A stretch of DNA of 13,145 bases from Acidimicrobiales bacterium (GCA_030749275.1 JASMKJ010000270.1:1-13145), one strand, 5' to 3'. Shown: positions 1 to 8,504, counted from the stretch's first letter. Made by a program: numbers and translations. The notes: generated by a model not told the origin, from the letters alone.

Positions 1-3000
1 CCACCACGCCCAACGCTCCGAAGAGCGTGTCGACGAGAAGTTGGCTGGTTTCCACGTTGCCGGCAATAACGGCGGCTGGGGGGTGCGGACTAATCAAGGA
101 CGGATCGGGGATTCGGATGTCTAGAGGGATGAGGCACCCCGCGTTGAGGGGAATTGCGTCGTTGACCATGCATCGGAATACGTACAGGACAGCGGAACGA
201 CATACCGCTTTGGGGGCGTTGAAGTTGCCCGGGTGTTGTCCGCTTGTTCCCGAGAAGTCGATGATTGCCGATCGTTCCTGCAAGTTGACTTGAATTGACA
301 CTGCTATTTGGTGTCCGTCGTCCATCTCTCCGATGAATTCACAGTCAGTTAGAGCCGCGATTACCCGCCTGACCGACTCTTCTGCGTTTTCCATGACGTG
401 TCCCATGTAGGCATGGACGACGTCGAGCCCGTAGTGGGTGATGACCCGTTTGAGTTCGGTTGCTCCTCGCTCACAGGCGGCGACCTGCGCTTTGAGGTCG
501 GCAATGTTTTGCTCAGGGTTGCGGGCCGGCCAGGGTCCTCCGGTCAATATTTCTCGGATCTCTTCTTCTAAGAACCTGTCGCTTTGGACCAGGAGAATGT
601 TGTCAAGTACGAGGCCTTCTTGATCGATGGTGGTGGAGTCCGCTGGAGCCGAACCGGGGACGATGCCACCGATGTCGGAATGGTGGCCGCGTGCCGCTAC
701 GTAGAAGATGCGTTCTCCTGTGCTTTCATCAAAGATCGGTTTCACGACGGTGATGTCGGGCAGGTGGGTTCCACCGTTGTAGGGGGCGTTCAACACATAG
801 GCGTCACCTGGTGCCATGCGGGGATTGTTGGTGATGACAGATTTGATGGCTTCGCTCATTGAGCCCAGATGGATCGGTAGATGGGGCGCGTTGGCTATGA
901 GTTCTCCGGAGGGGTCGAAGATGGCGCAGCTGAAGTCGAGACGTTCCTTGATGTTTACTGACACCGCTGTGTTTTCGAGCACGACCCCCATCTGCTCTGC
1001 GACGTTCATGAAGAGATTGTTGAAGATTTCCAGTTGAACTGGGTTTACATCGGTTCCCACCGCTGACCTGTGGGTTTGAGGTGAGACTCGTTTGATGAGG
1101 AGGTCACCGTCAGTGTTGATGCGGCCTTCCCAGTTGGGTTCGATGACAGTGGTCGCGTTGGGTTCGACGAGAACAGCGGGTCCGACAATCGGCGTATCTG
1201 GCAGTACGTGTTGTCTGTCGATAAATGGGGTGTTGGTTGTTGTTCCCGCCATGGTCGTCGGAAAAGTTCCCAGCAGCGCGTCTGTTGAATCATCGTCCGT
1301 CTCCAGAAACGACAGAGGTTCGGCTGCTCCGATTGCTTCCAGTTGGATGGATTCAAGGATGATTATTGTTTGGGGCGATATGAAACCGAATCGAGCGCTG
1401 TGTTGTGCTTCGAAGTTCGCTACGACCTGGTCGAAGTTTCCTGATGGGATCGTCAACGCCGTATCCGAACCTTGGTAGCGGAGAGAGACGCGGCGGCGAA
1501 GTTCTCGTGATACTGGTTCTACGCCTTCGTTGTGGAGATATTCGTTTCCGTTGTCCTCGAGTTTTTGCCACCGAGGTTCAAGTTCTTGAAGGGTTTGGGG
1601 GTTCAGGTCTTGTTCGACGGCTTGGTCGCGGATGTTGCGGATGTCGGCCAAGCCGATCCCTAAGGCCGATAGGACTCCTGCGTGCGGATGGACATAGATG
1701 TTCTCTATCCCGAGGCGATCGGCGACGATGCATGCGTGCTGGCCGCCTGCCCCTCCGAAGCAGACCAACGCATAGTCAGTGACGTCGTGGCCTCGTTCGA
1801 TGCTGATTTTTTTTATGGCGTTAGCCATGTTGTCCGCGGCGACATCTAGGAAACCTTGAGCGACACTGGTTTCGGTTTGGGTGATTCCGGTTTCAGTGGT
1901 GATTCGTTCAGCGAGGGAACGGAACGCTGTTTCGGTTGCTTCGACGTTCAGGGGTTGATTCCCGTCGGATCCAAATACTGATGGGAAAAACTCGGGGCGG
2001 AGTTTCCCGAGGACGACGTTGCAGTCGGTGATTGCCAGTGGGCCGCCATTGCCGTAGCAGGTTGGACCCGGGTCGGCGCCTGCTGAATCTGGGCCGACTC
2101 GTAAGCGGCTGCCGTCGAAGTGGAGGATGGAACCGCCTCCCGCTGCGACGGTGTTGATGTCCATCATTGGGGAACGGACCCTGATGCCTGCTACTTCAGT
2201 TTCATAGGCGCGTTCGAATTCCCCGGCGTAATGACTGACATCGGTGGAGGTTCCTCCCATATCGAAGCCAATCAGCTTGTTGAGGCCCGCTTTGTTCGCG
2301 GTGCGTACCATCCCAACTACCCCACCCGCGGGACCGGACAACAGTGCGTCTTTACCTTGGAACGCGTAGGCGTCTGTGAGTCCTCCATTTGATTGCATGA
2401 ACATCAAGCGGGGGTTGTGCTGGTCGTGGCGGAGTTGCTCATCTACTTGTGCGACATAGCGGCGAAGGATGGGTGACAGATATGCGTCTACGACTGTGGT
2501 GTCACCTCGGGGCACGATCTTCATCAGGGCAGTCACTTCGTGACTGACAGAGATTTGATCGAAGCCAAGTTCACGTGCAATGGCAGCTAACCGTGATTCG
2601 TGGTCGGTGTGTCGATATCCGTGGACGAGGACGATGGCGACTGAGTTGAATCCGTCAGCGCGGGCTTGTGTCAGTCCTCGCCGCGCGACCTCTTCGTCAA
2701 GTTCAACAAGTACTTCGCCGTCAGCAGTTACCCGTTCGTCGATCTCCAAGACATCGGCGTACAGCATTTCGGGTAGATCTATGTCGAGGGCAAAAAGGTC
2801 AGGGCGGGTCTGGTATCCGATTCTGAGGACATCTGCGAACCCGGCAGTAGTGACGAAGAGGGTTGGTTCGCCTTGTCGTTCCAGCAGCGCGTTGGTTGCA
2901 ACGGTCGTTCCCATCTTGACTGTGTCGATTTGGTCAAGTGGGATTGGCTCGTTCGGTGCCAGATCCAAAAGATCTCTGATGCCCTGCACTGCAGCATCGG

Positions 3001-3121
3001 AATATTGGCGGGGGTTGTCTGAGAGGAGTTTGTGGGTCACCAATGACCCGTCCGGCAGCCGTCCGACTATGTCGGTGAAGGTGCCACCGCGGTCAATCCA
3101 GAAGTTCCAGCCGTTGTTCAT
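1..3121 (-). CDS. Fused HyuA-HyuB 5-oxoprolinase (ATP-hydrolysing), C-terminus cut by window edge
   Basis: The reading frame is open from an ATG at 3121 down to base 1, giving at least 1040 residues; the missing C-terminus lies left of the window. The HyuA half opens with the acetate-kinase-like phosphate motif GGTFTD (residues 12-17), a second motif [10 protein letters not shown] (286-295) and [11 protein letters not shown] (454-464). The HyuB half begins near residue 692 (VNPVQLEIF) and carries GGTHLPD (783-789) and RGHHSD (811-816), which are probable metal-site residues. The sequence runs colinear with eukaryotic OPLAH, including [30 protein letters not shown] and [10 protein letters not shown], and fused OPLAH-type enzymes are about 1200-1300 residues. 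Known family reaction: 5-oxo-L-proline plus ATP and water to L-glutamate, ADP and phosphate, in the cytosol. A hydantoin or other cyclic-amide substrate cannot be excluded. An AGAGGTG Shine-Dalgarno-like stretch sits about 12 bases upstream. It is divergent from the hydrolase/monooxygenase pair. Confidence 0.93.
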   Translation of the reverse strand, partial: MNNGWNFWIDRGGTFTDIVGRLPDGSLVTHKLLSDNPRQYSDAAVQGIRDLLDLAPNEPIPLDQIDTVKMGTTVATNALLERQGEPTLFVTTAGFADVLRIGYQTRPDLFALDIDLPEMLYADVLEIDERVTADGEVLVELDEEVARRGLTQARADGFNSVAIVLVHGYRHTDHESRLAAIARELGFDQISVSHEVTALMKIVPRGDTTVVDAYLSPILRRYVAQVDEQLRHDQHNPRLMFMQSNGGLTDAYAFQGKDALLSGPAGGVVGMVRTANKAGLNKLIGFDMGGTSTDVSHYAGEFERAYETEVAGIRVRSPMMDINTVAAGGGSILHFDGSRLRVGPDSAGADPGPTCYGNGGPLAITDCNVVLGKLRPEFFPSVFGSDGNQPLNVEATETAFRSLAERITTETGITQTETSVAQGFLDVAADNMANAIKKISIERGHDVTDYALVCFGGAGGQHACIVADRLGIENIYVHPHAGVLSALGIGLADIRNIRDQAVEQDLNPQTLQELEPRWQKLEDNGNEYLHNEGVEPVSRELRRRVSLRYQGSDTALTIPSGNFDQVVANFEAQHSARFGFISPQTIIILESIQLEAIGAAEPLSFLETDDDSTDALLGTFPTTMAGTTTNTPFIDRQHVLPDTPIVGPAVLVEPNATTVIEPNWEGRINTDGDLLIKRVSPQTHRSAVGTDVNPVQLEIFNNLFMNVAEQMGVVLENTAVSVNIKERLDFSCAIFDPSGELIANAPHLPIHLGSMSEAIKSVITNNPRMAPGDAYVLNAPYNGGTHLPDITVVKPIFDESTGERIFYVAARGHHSDIGGIVPGSAPADSTTIDQEGLVLDNILLVQSDRFLEEEIREILTGGPWPARNPEQNIADLKAQVAACERGATELKRVITHYGLDVVHAYMGHVMENAEESVRRVIAALTDCEFIGEMDDGHQIAVSIQVNLQERSAIIDFSGTSGQHPGNFNAPKAVCRSAVLYVFRCMVNDAIPLNAGCLIPLDIRIPDPSLISPHPPAAVIAGNVETSQLLVDTLFGALGVV

Positions 3122-3235
3122 AGATTCCGGGCACCTCTACAGACCGCATGTAACAGATGTCACCAGATTATTGAACCGCAACCGTTGGTACACAAAGCTT
3201 CGTTTTCTCGGCGACACTAGGGTGGCTCCTACGCA
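3122..3235. promoter_or_regulatory. Divergent promoter region between 5-oxoprolinase and hydrolase genes
   Basis: This 114-bp gap lies between divergently transcribed genes, so it should carry both promoters. For the minus-strand gene, a candidate -10 (TTACAT, plus-strand 3148-3153) and -35 (TTCAAT, plus-strand 3170-3175) are separated by 16 bases, followed by an AGAGGTG ribosome-binding-like stretch (plus-strand 3132-3138). For the plus-strand gene only a weak TAGGGT (3218-3223) of the actinobacterial TANNNT form is visible. Both are weak matches. I see no strong operator palindrome here. Confidence 0.35.
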
Positions 3236-4030
3236 ATGGGGTGTGCTGAGGCTATGGGCGACATGCACGAGATAATTGACGTTGAATTACCCTCCCAACT
3301 CGCGCGAGTTCAGCACGGTGGGGAAGGCCCGCCTCTTCTTCTCTTGCATTCAGAAGCGAACACGTCTTCCTGGTCAGATTTTCATGATGAACTTGCCGCC
3401 AATTTCGAGGTTTTCGCTCCGATCCATCCCGGTTTCGGTGGTGAAGAGACACCGAATTGGCTTACCGACGTCACCGATCTGAGCTTCCACTACAAGGATT
3501 TGTTGGAAGCTTTGAATGTAAATAATCCGTTGGTTGTTGGTACGAGCATTGGGGCTTGGATCGCGGCTGATTTAGCAATCCATTTTTCCTCATTCTTGAA
3601 AGGTCTGGTGCTGTTTGGGCCTCTGGGTCTGAGACCCGCCGAACCTCTCCCCGATTTGTTCATCATGCAATTACCCGAAGTGTTTTCGTATTTGTCGAAC
3701 AGTCTCGACGGTAGTCAGGTCGACCCTATGACTGGGGATGCGGAAATGGCGACTGCAGTGTGGACTGATCTGGCGACACAGGCACGCTTGATGTGGAAAC
3801 GAAACTACGACCCTCGGTTGTCGCTACGAGCTCACCACGCGGATTGTCCGATCATGGTCGCTGCCGGTGAGGAGGACAGATTGACTCCGTTGGCCTACAC
3901 GCAGCAGTACGCGGAATTGTTTGACGCGTCTTTTTCTTCGGTGAGCGGAGCAGGTCATCTCGTTCCCGTGGACCAACCAGCGGCGGCTGCCGCGTTGGTG
4001 AATTCTTTCTATTCGACTCTGGAGAACTGA
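3236..4030 (+). CDS. Alpha/beta hydrolase
   Basis: A 264-residue protein with the full alpha/beta-hydrolase layout. The nucleophile elbow is GTSIG with Ser104, the acid is probably Asp214 in EEDRLTP, and the base is His241 in SGAGHLVPV. The usual oxyanion-hole His-Gly appears as His38-Ser39. Length is typical of the small single-domain family (260-290 residues), and there is no signal peptide, so it is probably cytosolic. Substrate is unknown: an ester, lactone, thioester or C-C bond hydrolase are all possible. The stop codon is one base from the start of the luciferase-like monooxygenase, so the two are almost certainly co-transcribed and translationally coupled. In-frame ATGs at 3254 and 3263 are alternative starts; none has a strong Shine-Dalgarno, though AGGGTGG (3219-3225) precedes the chosen one. 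Confidence 0.9.
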   Translation: MGCAEAMGDMHEIIDVELPSQLARVQHGGEGPPLLLLHSEANTSSWSDFHDELAANFEVFAPIHPGFGGEETPNWLTDVTDLSFHYKDLLEALNVNNPLVVGTSIGAWIAADLAIHFSSFLKGLVLFGPLGLRPAEPLPDLFIMQLPEVFSYLSNSLDGSQVDPMTGDAEMATAVWTDLATQARLMWKRNYDPRLSLRAHHADCPIMVAAGEEDRLTPLAYTQQYAELFDASFSSVSGAGHLVPVDQPAAAAALVNSFYSTLEN

Positions 4031-4031
4031 A

Positions 4032-5177
4032 ATGGAGCTATACGCCTTCCATCTAATGCCGTACCCGAAAATTGATCCCGAGGTCCGCGAGAAGTATTCC
4101 TCAGCGTGGGTCGTCTACCCCAACAGCGAATATGACCCGGAGCTGGGTCAACAGCTCTACGGGGAATACCTCGACCAACTTGCGTTCGCAGATCAAATCG
4201 GTTTTGACGCCGTCGTGGTCAACGAACATCATCAGAACGCTTACGGTCTCATGCCGTCCCCGAACATCATGGCGTCAGCTCTTATTGACCGAACCACGAA
4301 CGCAAAAATCGCGATCTTGGGCAACGGGATCGCCCTCCGGGATAACCCGTTGAGGGTTGCTGAAGAGGTCGCAATGCTTGATGTGATGTCCGGAGGGCGA
4401 GTGCTCTCAGGTTTTGTGAGAGGGATCGGAGCCGAGTACCACTCGATGGGTCTTGATCCGACACGCAGTCGGAGCAGATTCTTCGAGGCACATGATCTCA
4501 TTGTCAAAGCCTGGACGGAACCGGGGCCGTTCTCGTGGGACGGTGAGAACTACCAGTTCCGTTACGTCAATGTGTGGCCACGTCCTCTCCAACAGCCCCA
4601 TCCCCCAATTTTCGTTCCTTCGCAGGGATCAGCCGAAACGTTGCGATGGGCCGCCCAACATCGATATCCACTGGCCTGCACCTTCGTGCCTATGGAACGC
4701 CTCAAACAGTTTTATGACCAATACCGCCAATACGCCAGCGAGGACTTCGGTTACGAGGCTGGACCTGAGCAGTTTGGTTTCACGTCAATTGTTTACGTGC
4801 ATCCTGATGGGGAGGAAGCCGCTGCCGCCGAACTCGAACCTCACATCAAATATTTCAGAGAACGCGCGTTCACCCTTCCCCTTCCTACGTTTTTCCCACC
4901 CGGCTATACCGCTGCTGAGTCATACAAGACCCGCATCGAGATCGCTCGAGAATTGGCGGCGAGTGGTGGCCCCACGCTGACTGCCGGTGAACCTCTCATT
5001 GGTTCTCCCGAACAGGTGGGAGAACGACTTGAGCGGAACCTTGCGGCTTGCGGCGCGGGGACGTTGATGGCGCAGTTTCAAGTGGGAGACATGCCGCATG
5101 ACAAAGTGATGCGATCAATGGAGCTTTTCGGCAGCGAAGTCATCCCTTTCCTTTCTAAGGACAAGGTCACGTCCTAG
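4032..5177 (+). CDS. Luciferase-like flavin-dependent monooxygenase (LLM class)
   Basis: A 381-residue TIM-barrel protein of the bacterial luciferase superfamily. Supporting stretches are GFDAVVVNEHHQN (Glu65-His66-His67, matching the EHH of LuxA-type enzymes), a run of NPLRVAEEVAMLDVMSGGRV, and GFVRGIGAEYHSMG. The EHH signature and the length favour FMNH2-dependent oxygenation over F420 chemistry, but the cofactor is inferred. These enzymes need a separate flavin reductase, and none is visible in the window. A good ribosome-binding site GGAG (4021-4024) lies 7 bases before the ATG, inside the 3' end of the preceding hydrolase gene, which argues for a coupled two-gene operon. The product of oxygenation may be the substrate of that hydrolase. 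The gene converges with the EamA transporter, with only 6 bases between the stop codons. Confidence 0.9.
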   Translation: MELYAFHLMPYPKIDPEVREKYSSAWVVYPNSEYDPELGQQLYGEYLDQLAFADQIGFDAVVVNEHHQNAYGLMPSPNIMASALIDRTTNAKIAILGNGIALRDNPLRVAEEVAMLDVMSGGRVLSGFVRGIGAEYHSMGLDPTRSRSRFFEAHDLIVKAWTEPGPFSWDGENYQFRYVNVWPRPLQQPHPPIFVPSQGSAETLRWAAQHRYPLACTFVPMERLKQFYDQYRQYASEDFGYEAGPEQFGFTSIVYVHPDGEEAAAAELEPHIKYFRERAFTLPLPTFFPPGYTAAESYKTRIEIARELAASGGPTLTAGEPLIGSPEQVGERLERNLAACGAGTLMAQFQVGDMPHDKVMRSMELFGSEVIPFLSKDKVTS

Positions 5178-5183
5178 ATCTCG

Positions 5184-6011
5184 TCAGCCTGCTGCGATCA
5201 ACCCGATACCGGCAACAACGATTCCGATGCCGGCTATCTGCCACCATCGGAGGGAATCATCGTCGAAGGTCGCTGCGAGCACAGCTGTGGGGATAGGGAA
5301 GAGTGATGCTGCGACGGCGACCGCAGTTACCGAGCCCCGTTGAAACCCGGCGGTGTAACACAGCACTCCAATTGAGCCGAGAATTCCGGCGGCCGCTGAG
5401 AAGCGGAGTGCGTGACCGCGAACAAACCGTGGCAAGCCTCGGATCGTGCAGAACGCGACAAGGATGATGAATGCCGTTGATCTTTGAGCCACTACAGGCC
5501 ATAAACCACCATCAACAGTGGTTTGGGCCATGAACACCAAACCAGTGCCAAAGCAAAGACCTGAAGCGAAACCGAGGATGACTCCCTGTCGTACCCGATC
5601 TCCCAGAGCCGGGTCGAAGGTTGTGATCAATAACCCGAAGAGAGCTACGACGACACCGCCGATCACCCCCCCACTAAGTGGTGTCCCGACAGCGACGTCC
5701 CACAGCATTGGGACTGCACCAAGCATGACCGCGACTATGGGAGAGACCACTGCTACTGAGGACACGGCGAGCCCTCGATAAAGCAATGCCAGTGCGCATC
5801 CACTTGCAAGTCCTGACGCGCACCCGAACAAGTAATCGGTTGCGCGAAATCCCCCAGGTCCAAAGCTCGCAACTACAAGCGCGGCGACTGTGGCAAAAAT
5901 CAAACCGGTTGCTGCTGTGGTTGCGGCGTGATTTCGTCGAGCTACATACCGGGCGAAAAAATCTGAGGCGCCTATCACTAACGAACCCATTAGCCCAAGG
6001 AAGATCGGCAT
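5184..6011 (-). CDS. EamA/DMT-family membrane transporter
   Basis: A 275-residue, very hydrophobic protein with about ten predicted transmembrane helices arranged as two EamA repeats (roughly residues 1-131 and 139-274). Length, the N-terminal GASDFFARYVARR stretch and the C-terminal helix GIGIVVAGIGLIAAG are typical of the drug/metabolite transporter superfamily, which moves amino acids, purines or other small metabolites across the inner membrane. Direction and substrate cannot be told. A strong GGAGG ribosome-binding site (plus-strand 6017-6021) sits 5 bases before the ATG, fixing the start. It is convergent with the monooxygenase and divergent from the FkbM methyltransferase. Being next to catabolic genes it may carry their substrate or product, but this is only a guess from position. 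Confidence 0.9.
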   Translation of the reverse strand: MPIFLGLMGSLVIGASDFFARYVARRNHAATTAATGLIFATVAALVVASFGPGGFRATDYLFGCASGLASGCALALLYRGLAVSSVAVVSPIVAVMLGAVPMLWDVAVGTPLSGGVIGGVVVALFGLLITTFDPALGDRVRQGVILGFASGLCFGTGLVFMAQTTVDGGLWPVVAQRSTAFIILVAFCTIRGLPRFVRGHALRFSAAAGILGSIGVLCYTAGFQRGSVTAVAVAASLFPIPTAVLAATFDDDSLRWWQIAGIGIVVAGIGLIAAG

Positions 6012-6058
6012 CGCGACCTCCGCAGGTGCACCGAAACGCCAACGCTAGCGCTGTTGGG

Positions 6059-6064
6059 TACTCT
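6059..6064 (+). promoter_or_regulatory. Candidate -10 element for a leaderless methyltransferase mRNA
   Basis: TACTCT fits the actinobacterial TANNNT -10 form and ends 7 bases before the GTG at 6072, the distance expected if transcription begins on the start codon. No Shine-Dalgarno is visible before either candidate start, which agrees with leaderless translation. No convincing -35 is present. Confidence 0.3.
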
Positions 6065-6071
6065 CGGCGCA

Positions 6072-6881
6072 GTGACAAGTGATCTGCAGATCGGCCAACT
6101 GAGAGTTTCGGGTATCGATGTGGAGGTAGCGGGTGAAACCGGCGACCTCTACTTTCAGCAATGCGTTCAACAGGTAAACATTTTTGAACCCGCTGTTCGT
6201 GTCGCGGACCTCATGCTGGATGACAGCCCAGTTGTTTTCGACATTGGTGCGTCGATAGGCGCAGTCACCGCCGCTCTGGCCGCAAGGTTCCCCACCGGCA
6301 ACGTCGTCGCCTTTGAGGCTGCACCGTCGGTGCACCGTTCGTTGCGCGAAACAGTACGACGGTCGACAGGCGCACCCATATCTGTCGTCGAGAAGGGCGT
6401 TGGTGACCGAGCCGGCGAGATGGGATTCCACGAAGACGGGAACGGCAGCGGTTGGGGGTTTCTCTCCGAGGAACTCGGCGGAGTGTCGGTTCCGGTAACG
6501 ACTGTGGACGAGGTCGCCGGGAGCTTGGAGTTTGACCAGGTGGATTTCATCAAAATAGATGTTGAGGGTGGTGAGCTCGGTGTGTTGCAGGGAGCGGTTG
6601 ACACCCTCGCTCGTTGTCGCCCGATCTTGGTTTTCGAGGTGAACGTTTTTTGTCTTTGGCGTTACGGCCGGACACTGCCTCAAGATTTGTTTGCCTGGGT
6701 ACGGGAGAGATACCCCTACACGGCTGTGATCGACAGCGACGCCGCGGTGACTCATGTGGAAAGTGATGCCACGGTGAACCATGTCTTGCATCTGTTAGGT
6801 AGCGGACCTGGTGTGGTTGATGTTGTGGCCAGTCATGACCCGATTCGATTCGACACCGATGACCTGAAGGTCAACTCGTGA
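6072..6881 (+). CDS. FkbM-family SAM-dependent methyltransferase
   Basis: A protein of 269 residues from the GTG at 6072 (275 if the TTG at 6054 is used). The SAM-binding core is clear: motif I VVFDIGASIG (residues 54-63), an acidic residue after strand 2 in VVAFEAAP (Glu82), and the diagnostic FkbM block FIKIDVEGGELGVLQGA (from residue 159). FkbM-type enzymes usually O-methylate sugars, polyketides or other small molecules. The acceptor here is unknown. I prefer the GTG because a TANNNT element sits at leaderless distance and the six extra residues from TTG add nothing recognisable. It is divergent from the EamA transporter, and a 58-base gap with a small hairpin separates it from the nitroreductase-family gene. 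Confidence 0.88.
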   Translation: MTSDLQIGQLRVSGIDVEVAGETGDLYFQQCVQQVNIFEPAVRVADLMLDDSPVVFDIGASIGAVTAALAARFPTGNVVAFEAAPSVHRSLRETVRRSTGAPISVVEKGVGDRAGEMGFHEDGNGSGWGFLSEELGGVSVPVTTVDEVAGSLEFDQVDFIKIDVEGGELGVLQGAVDTLARCRPILVFEVNVFCLWRYGRTLPQDLFAWVRERYPYTAVIDSDAAVTHVESDATVNHVLHLLGSGPGVVDVVASHDPIRFDTDDLKVNS

Positions 6882-6901
6882 TTTCCGCACAGCATCGGAA
6901 A
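6882..6901 (+). terminator. Short hairpin after the methyltransferase gene (weak terminator or attenuator)
   Basis: TTTCCG and CGGAAA form a perfect 6-bp stem around an 8-base loop immediately after the stop codon. There is no U-tract behind it, so it is at best a weak or factor-assisted terminator, or an mRNA 3'-end stabiliser. Confidence 0.25.
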
Positions 6902-6939
6902 ACGAAGTACTAGGTTTGCCCTGAACCGGAGGGAAAACA

Positions 6940-7365
6940 ATGGCAATAGATTTTTTGTCGATGAACGAGAAGGCAATCGCCGAGTTCCGCGCCAACGAAG
7001 GGAAGTGTGGTCCACCGTTCGATGGAACGCCGATCGTGTTGGTGACCATGATTGGAGCAAAGTCGGGTCGCGAGTTGTGTTCCCCTCTTGCCTATTCGAC
7101 CGACGGCGACGATTTGGTGATCATCGCGTCGATGGGAGGGGCACCGAACAACCCGAACTGGTACCACAACCTGGTCGCCAACCCGGATGTGCTACTCGAA
7201 GTCGGCACCGAACAATACGAAGCAACATCTGTACTCACCGAAGGTGAAGAGCGCGACCGCCTCTACGCGGCTCAGGCCGATCAGTTACCGATATTCCACA
7301 AGTACGCGGAGAAAGCAGCTCCAAGGGTGATCCCAGTATTTCGCCTGGTGCGAACCACCGATTAG
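6940..7365 (+). CDS. Deazaflavin (F420)-dependent nitroreductase-family protein
   Basis: A 141-residue protein with the signature of the Ddn/nitroreductase (split beta-barrel) family: IGAKSGRELCSPLAY (residues 38-52) and GGAPNNPNWYHNLVANP (66-82), the stretch that contacts coenzyme F420 in characterised members. Length matches the usual 130-150 residues. Family members use F420H2 to reduce quinones or other electrophilic or unsaturated substrates; the physiological substrate here is unknown. A strong GGAGGG ribosome-binding site (6928-6933) lies 6 bases before the ATG. The gene is followed after 11 bases by a luciferase-fold oxidoreductase likely to use the same cofactor, so the two probably form an operon and share an F420 pool. 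No F420-reducing dehydrogenase or F420 biosynthesis gene is in the window. Confidence 0.9.
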   Translation: MAIDFLSMNEKAIAEFRANEGKCGPPFDGTPIVLVTMIGAKSGRELCSPLAYSTDGDDLVIIASMGGAPNNPNWYHNLVANPDVLLEVGTEQYEATSVLTEGEERDRLYAAQADQLPIFHKYAEKAAPRVIPVFRLVRTTD

Positions 7366-7376
7366 AGACCTTCTTT

Positions 7377-8435
7377 ATGAAATTTGGGGTGACGGTCAGC
7401 CGTTTCGATGAGATCGATTTAGCGGTACAAGCCGAAAACCAGGGATATGACTTCTGTTGGGTGTGGGACAGCCCACTGTTGCGTTCAAATCTTTGGGTGA
7501 TGATGACGTTGGTCGCTGAACGCACCGAACGGATCAGCGTCGGGTCCGGAGTCGCTATCCCCGGATTACGAGTTGCCCCGGCTACCGCCAATGCGATCGC
7601 AACAATCAACCGTCTCGCTCCGGGTCGAACGTTCCTTGGGGTCGGTACAGGAAACACTGCTATGCGCAACATGGGTCAATTACCCATGACTGTCGCCGAC
7701 TACGCGGAAGACCTCAGGGTGATCAAAGCGCTGTTGAACGGCGAAACAGTCGATTACACCGCGAAGGGTAGAACCCACCCAGTGAATTTTCAGAGCCTGG
7801 AACTCGACTATGTGGATATTGAACATCCGATTCCTATTCATGTCGGTGGATTCGGACCCAAATCACAGTCGTTGGCAGGTGAATTGGGGGACGGGTTGAT
7901 TACCGGGATTCCGCGTGGGGGCAGCATCCCGGATGCGTTAGCGAATGTCCAGCGGGGAGCGGACCGGGTGGGACGCGATCTTGATGGGTTCGAAACCACC
8001 GCCTTGGTGAACATGTTGATGCTCAACTCTGATGAAACTTTGGCTTCTCCCCGAGTGTTGCAAGAAGTCGGATCTTCGGTGATGGTCAACGTTCATTATC
8101 TCTATGACCGGTTCCTCGAAGCCGGGGCTTCACCACCACCTTTTGTCCATTCGATCTGGGATGAATACGTGGACTTTCGTCAACGTCGGGACGCAAACAG
8201 ATCAGTTTCTGATGTTCATGCATCTCACTACGGTCACCTTGATGAGGAAGAGGCTCGGTTCGTGACTCCTGAACTCATCCGGTCGTGCGCAATTGTCGGT
8301 CAACCCGGTGACATTGTTGAACAGCTCACTGAACTGGAAAAACAAGGCTTGGACGGCATCAACTTCATTCCCCCGGTGGATCAGCAGTACGACATTTGTG
8401 CCCGATTTGCTTCTGACGTGATCGCTCGGATGTGA
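7377..8435 (+). CDS. Luciferase-like, probably F420-dependent oxidoreductase (Mer-like)
   Basis: A 352-residue TIM-barrel protein of the luciferase-like family. It begins MKFGVTVSRFDEI, has ENQGYDFCWVWDSP early on, and then GVGTGNTAMR (residues 88-97), a glycine-rich phosphate-binding turn typical of F420-dependent members such as methylene-tetrahydromethanopterin reductase. The barrel end is intact, with HVGGFGPKSQSLAGELGDGL and a C-terminal VGQPGDIVEQLTELEKQGLDGIN helix region. F420 rather than FMN is inferred from these motifs and from the adjacent deazaflavin-nitroreductase-family gene 11 bases upstream. It lacks the EHH signature of the other luciferase-like protein at 4032-5177, so the two are distant paralogues with different chemistry. 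The ribosome-binding site is poor, consistent with translational coupling to the gene before it. Confidence 0.88.
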   Translation: MKFGVTVSRFDEIDLAVQAENQGYDFCWVWDSPLLRSNLWVMMTLVAERTERISVGSGVAIPGLRVAPATANAIATINRLAPGRTFLGVGTGNTAMRNMGQLPMTVADYAEDLRVIKALLNGETVDYTAKGRTHPVNFQSLELDYVDIEHPIPIHVGGFGPKSQSLAGELGDGLITGIPRGGSIPDALANVQRGADRVGRDLDGFETTALVNMLMLNSDETLASPRVLQEVGSSVMVNVHYLYDRFLEAGASPPPFVHSIWDEYVDFRQRRDANRSVSDVHASHYGHLDEEEARFVTPELIRSCAIVGQPGDIVEQLTELEKQGLDGINFIPPVDQQYDICARFASDVIARM

Positions 8436-8436
8436 A

Positions 8437-8504
8437 ATTCGGTGTTTTCGACTGGATCATGTAGCTGTTCGCGGTGAATAATTCTCTAGCTCTTCTCACC
8501 GAAT
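8437..8504. repeat. 8-bp inverted repeat spanning the gap before the CoA transferase
   Basis: ATTCGGTG (8437-8444) and CACCGAAT (8497-8504) are exact reverse complements separated by 52 bases, and occupy nearly the whole 84-bp gap between the Mer-like oxidoreductase and the CoA transferase. Between them is an AATAAT -10-like hexamer (8477-8482) with only a poor -35. The region may hold a promoter flanked by half-sites of a looping regulator, or the match may be chance. Confidence 0.25.

Noticed and set aside
1045..1356. Minus-strand short frame within the 5-oxoprolinase gene suggesting a frameshift
   Set aside because: The HyuA-HyuB frame itself is open across this region with good family similarity on both sides, so the short frame is only another phase.
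2580..3275. A 231-residue plus-strand open frame, plus smaller ones across 27-2392
   Set aside because: They lie antisense to the continuous 5-oxoprolinase frame, have serine/arginine-rich low-information translations and match no family; shadows.
3236..5177. RutA/RutD-type pyrimidine catabolism operon
   Set aside because: The pairing of a luciferase-like monooxygenase with an alpha/beta hydrolase is similar, but the monooxygenase lacks RutA-like sequence and the other Rut genes are absent.
6045..6791. A 248-residue minus-strand frame opposite the methyltransferase
   Set aside because: The plus-strand frame has clear SAM-binding and FkbM motifs; the antisense translation has none.
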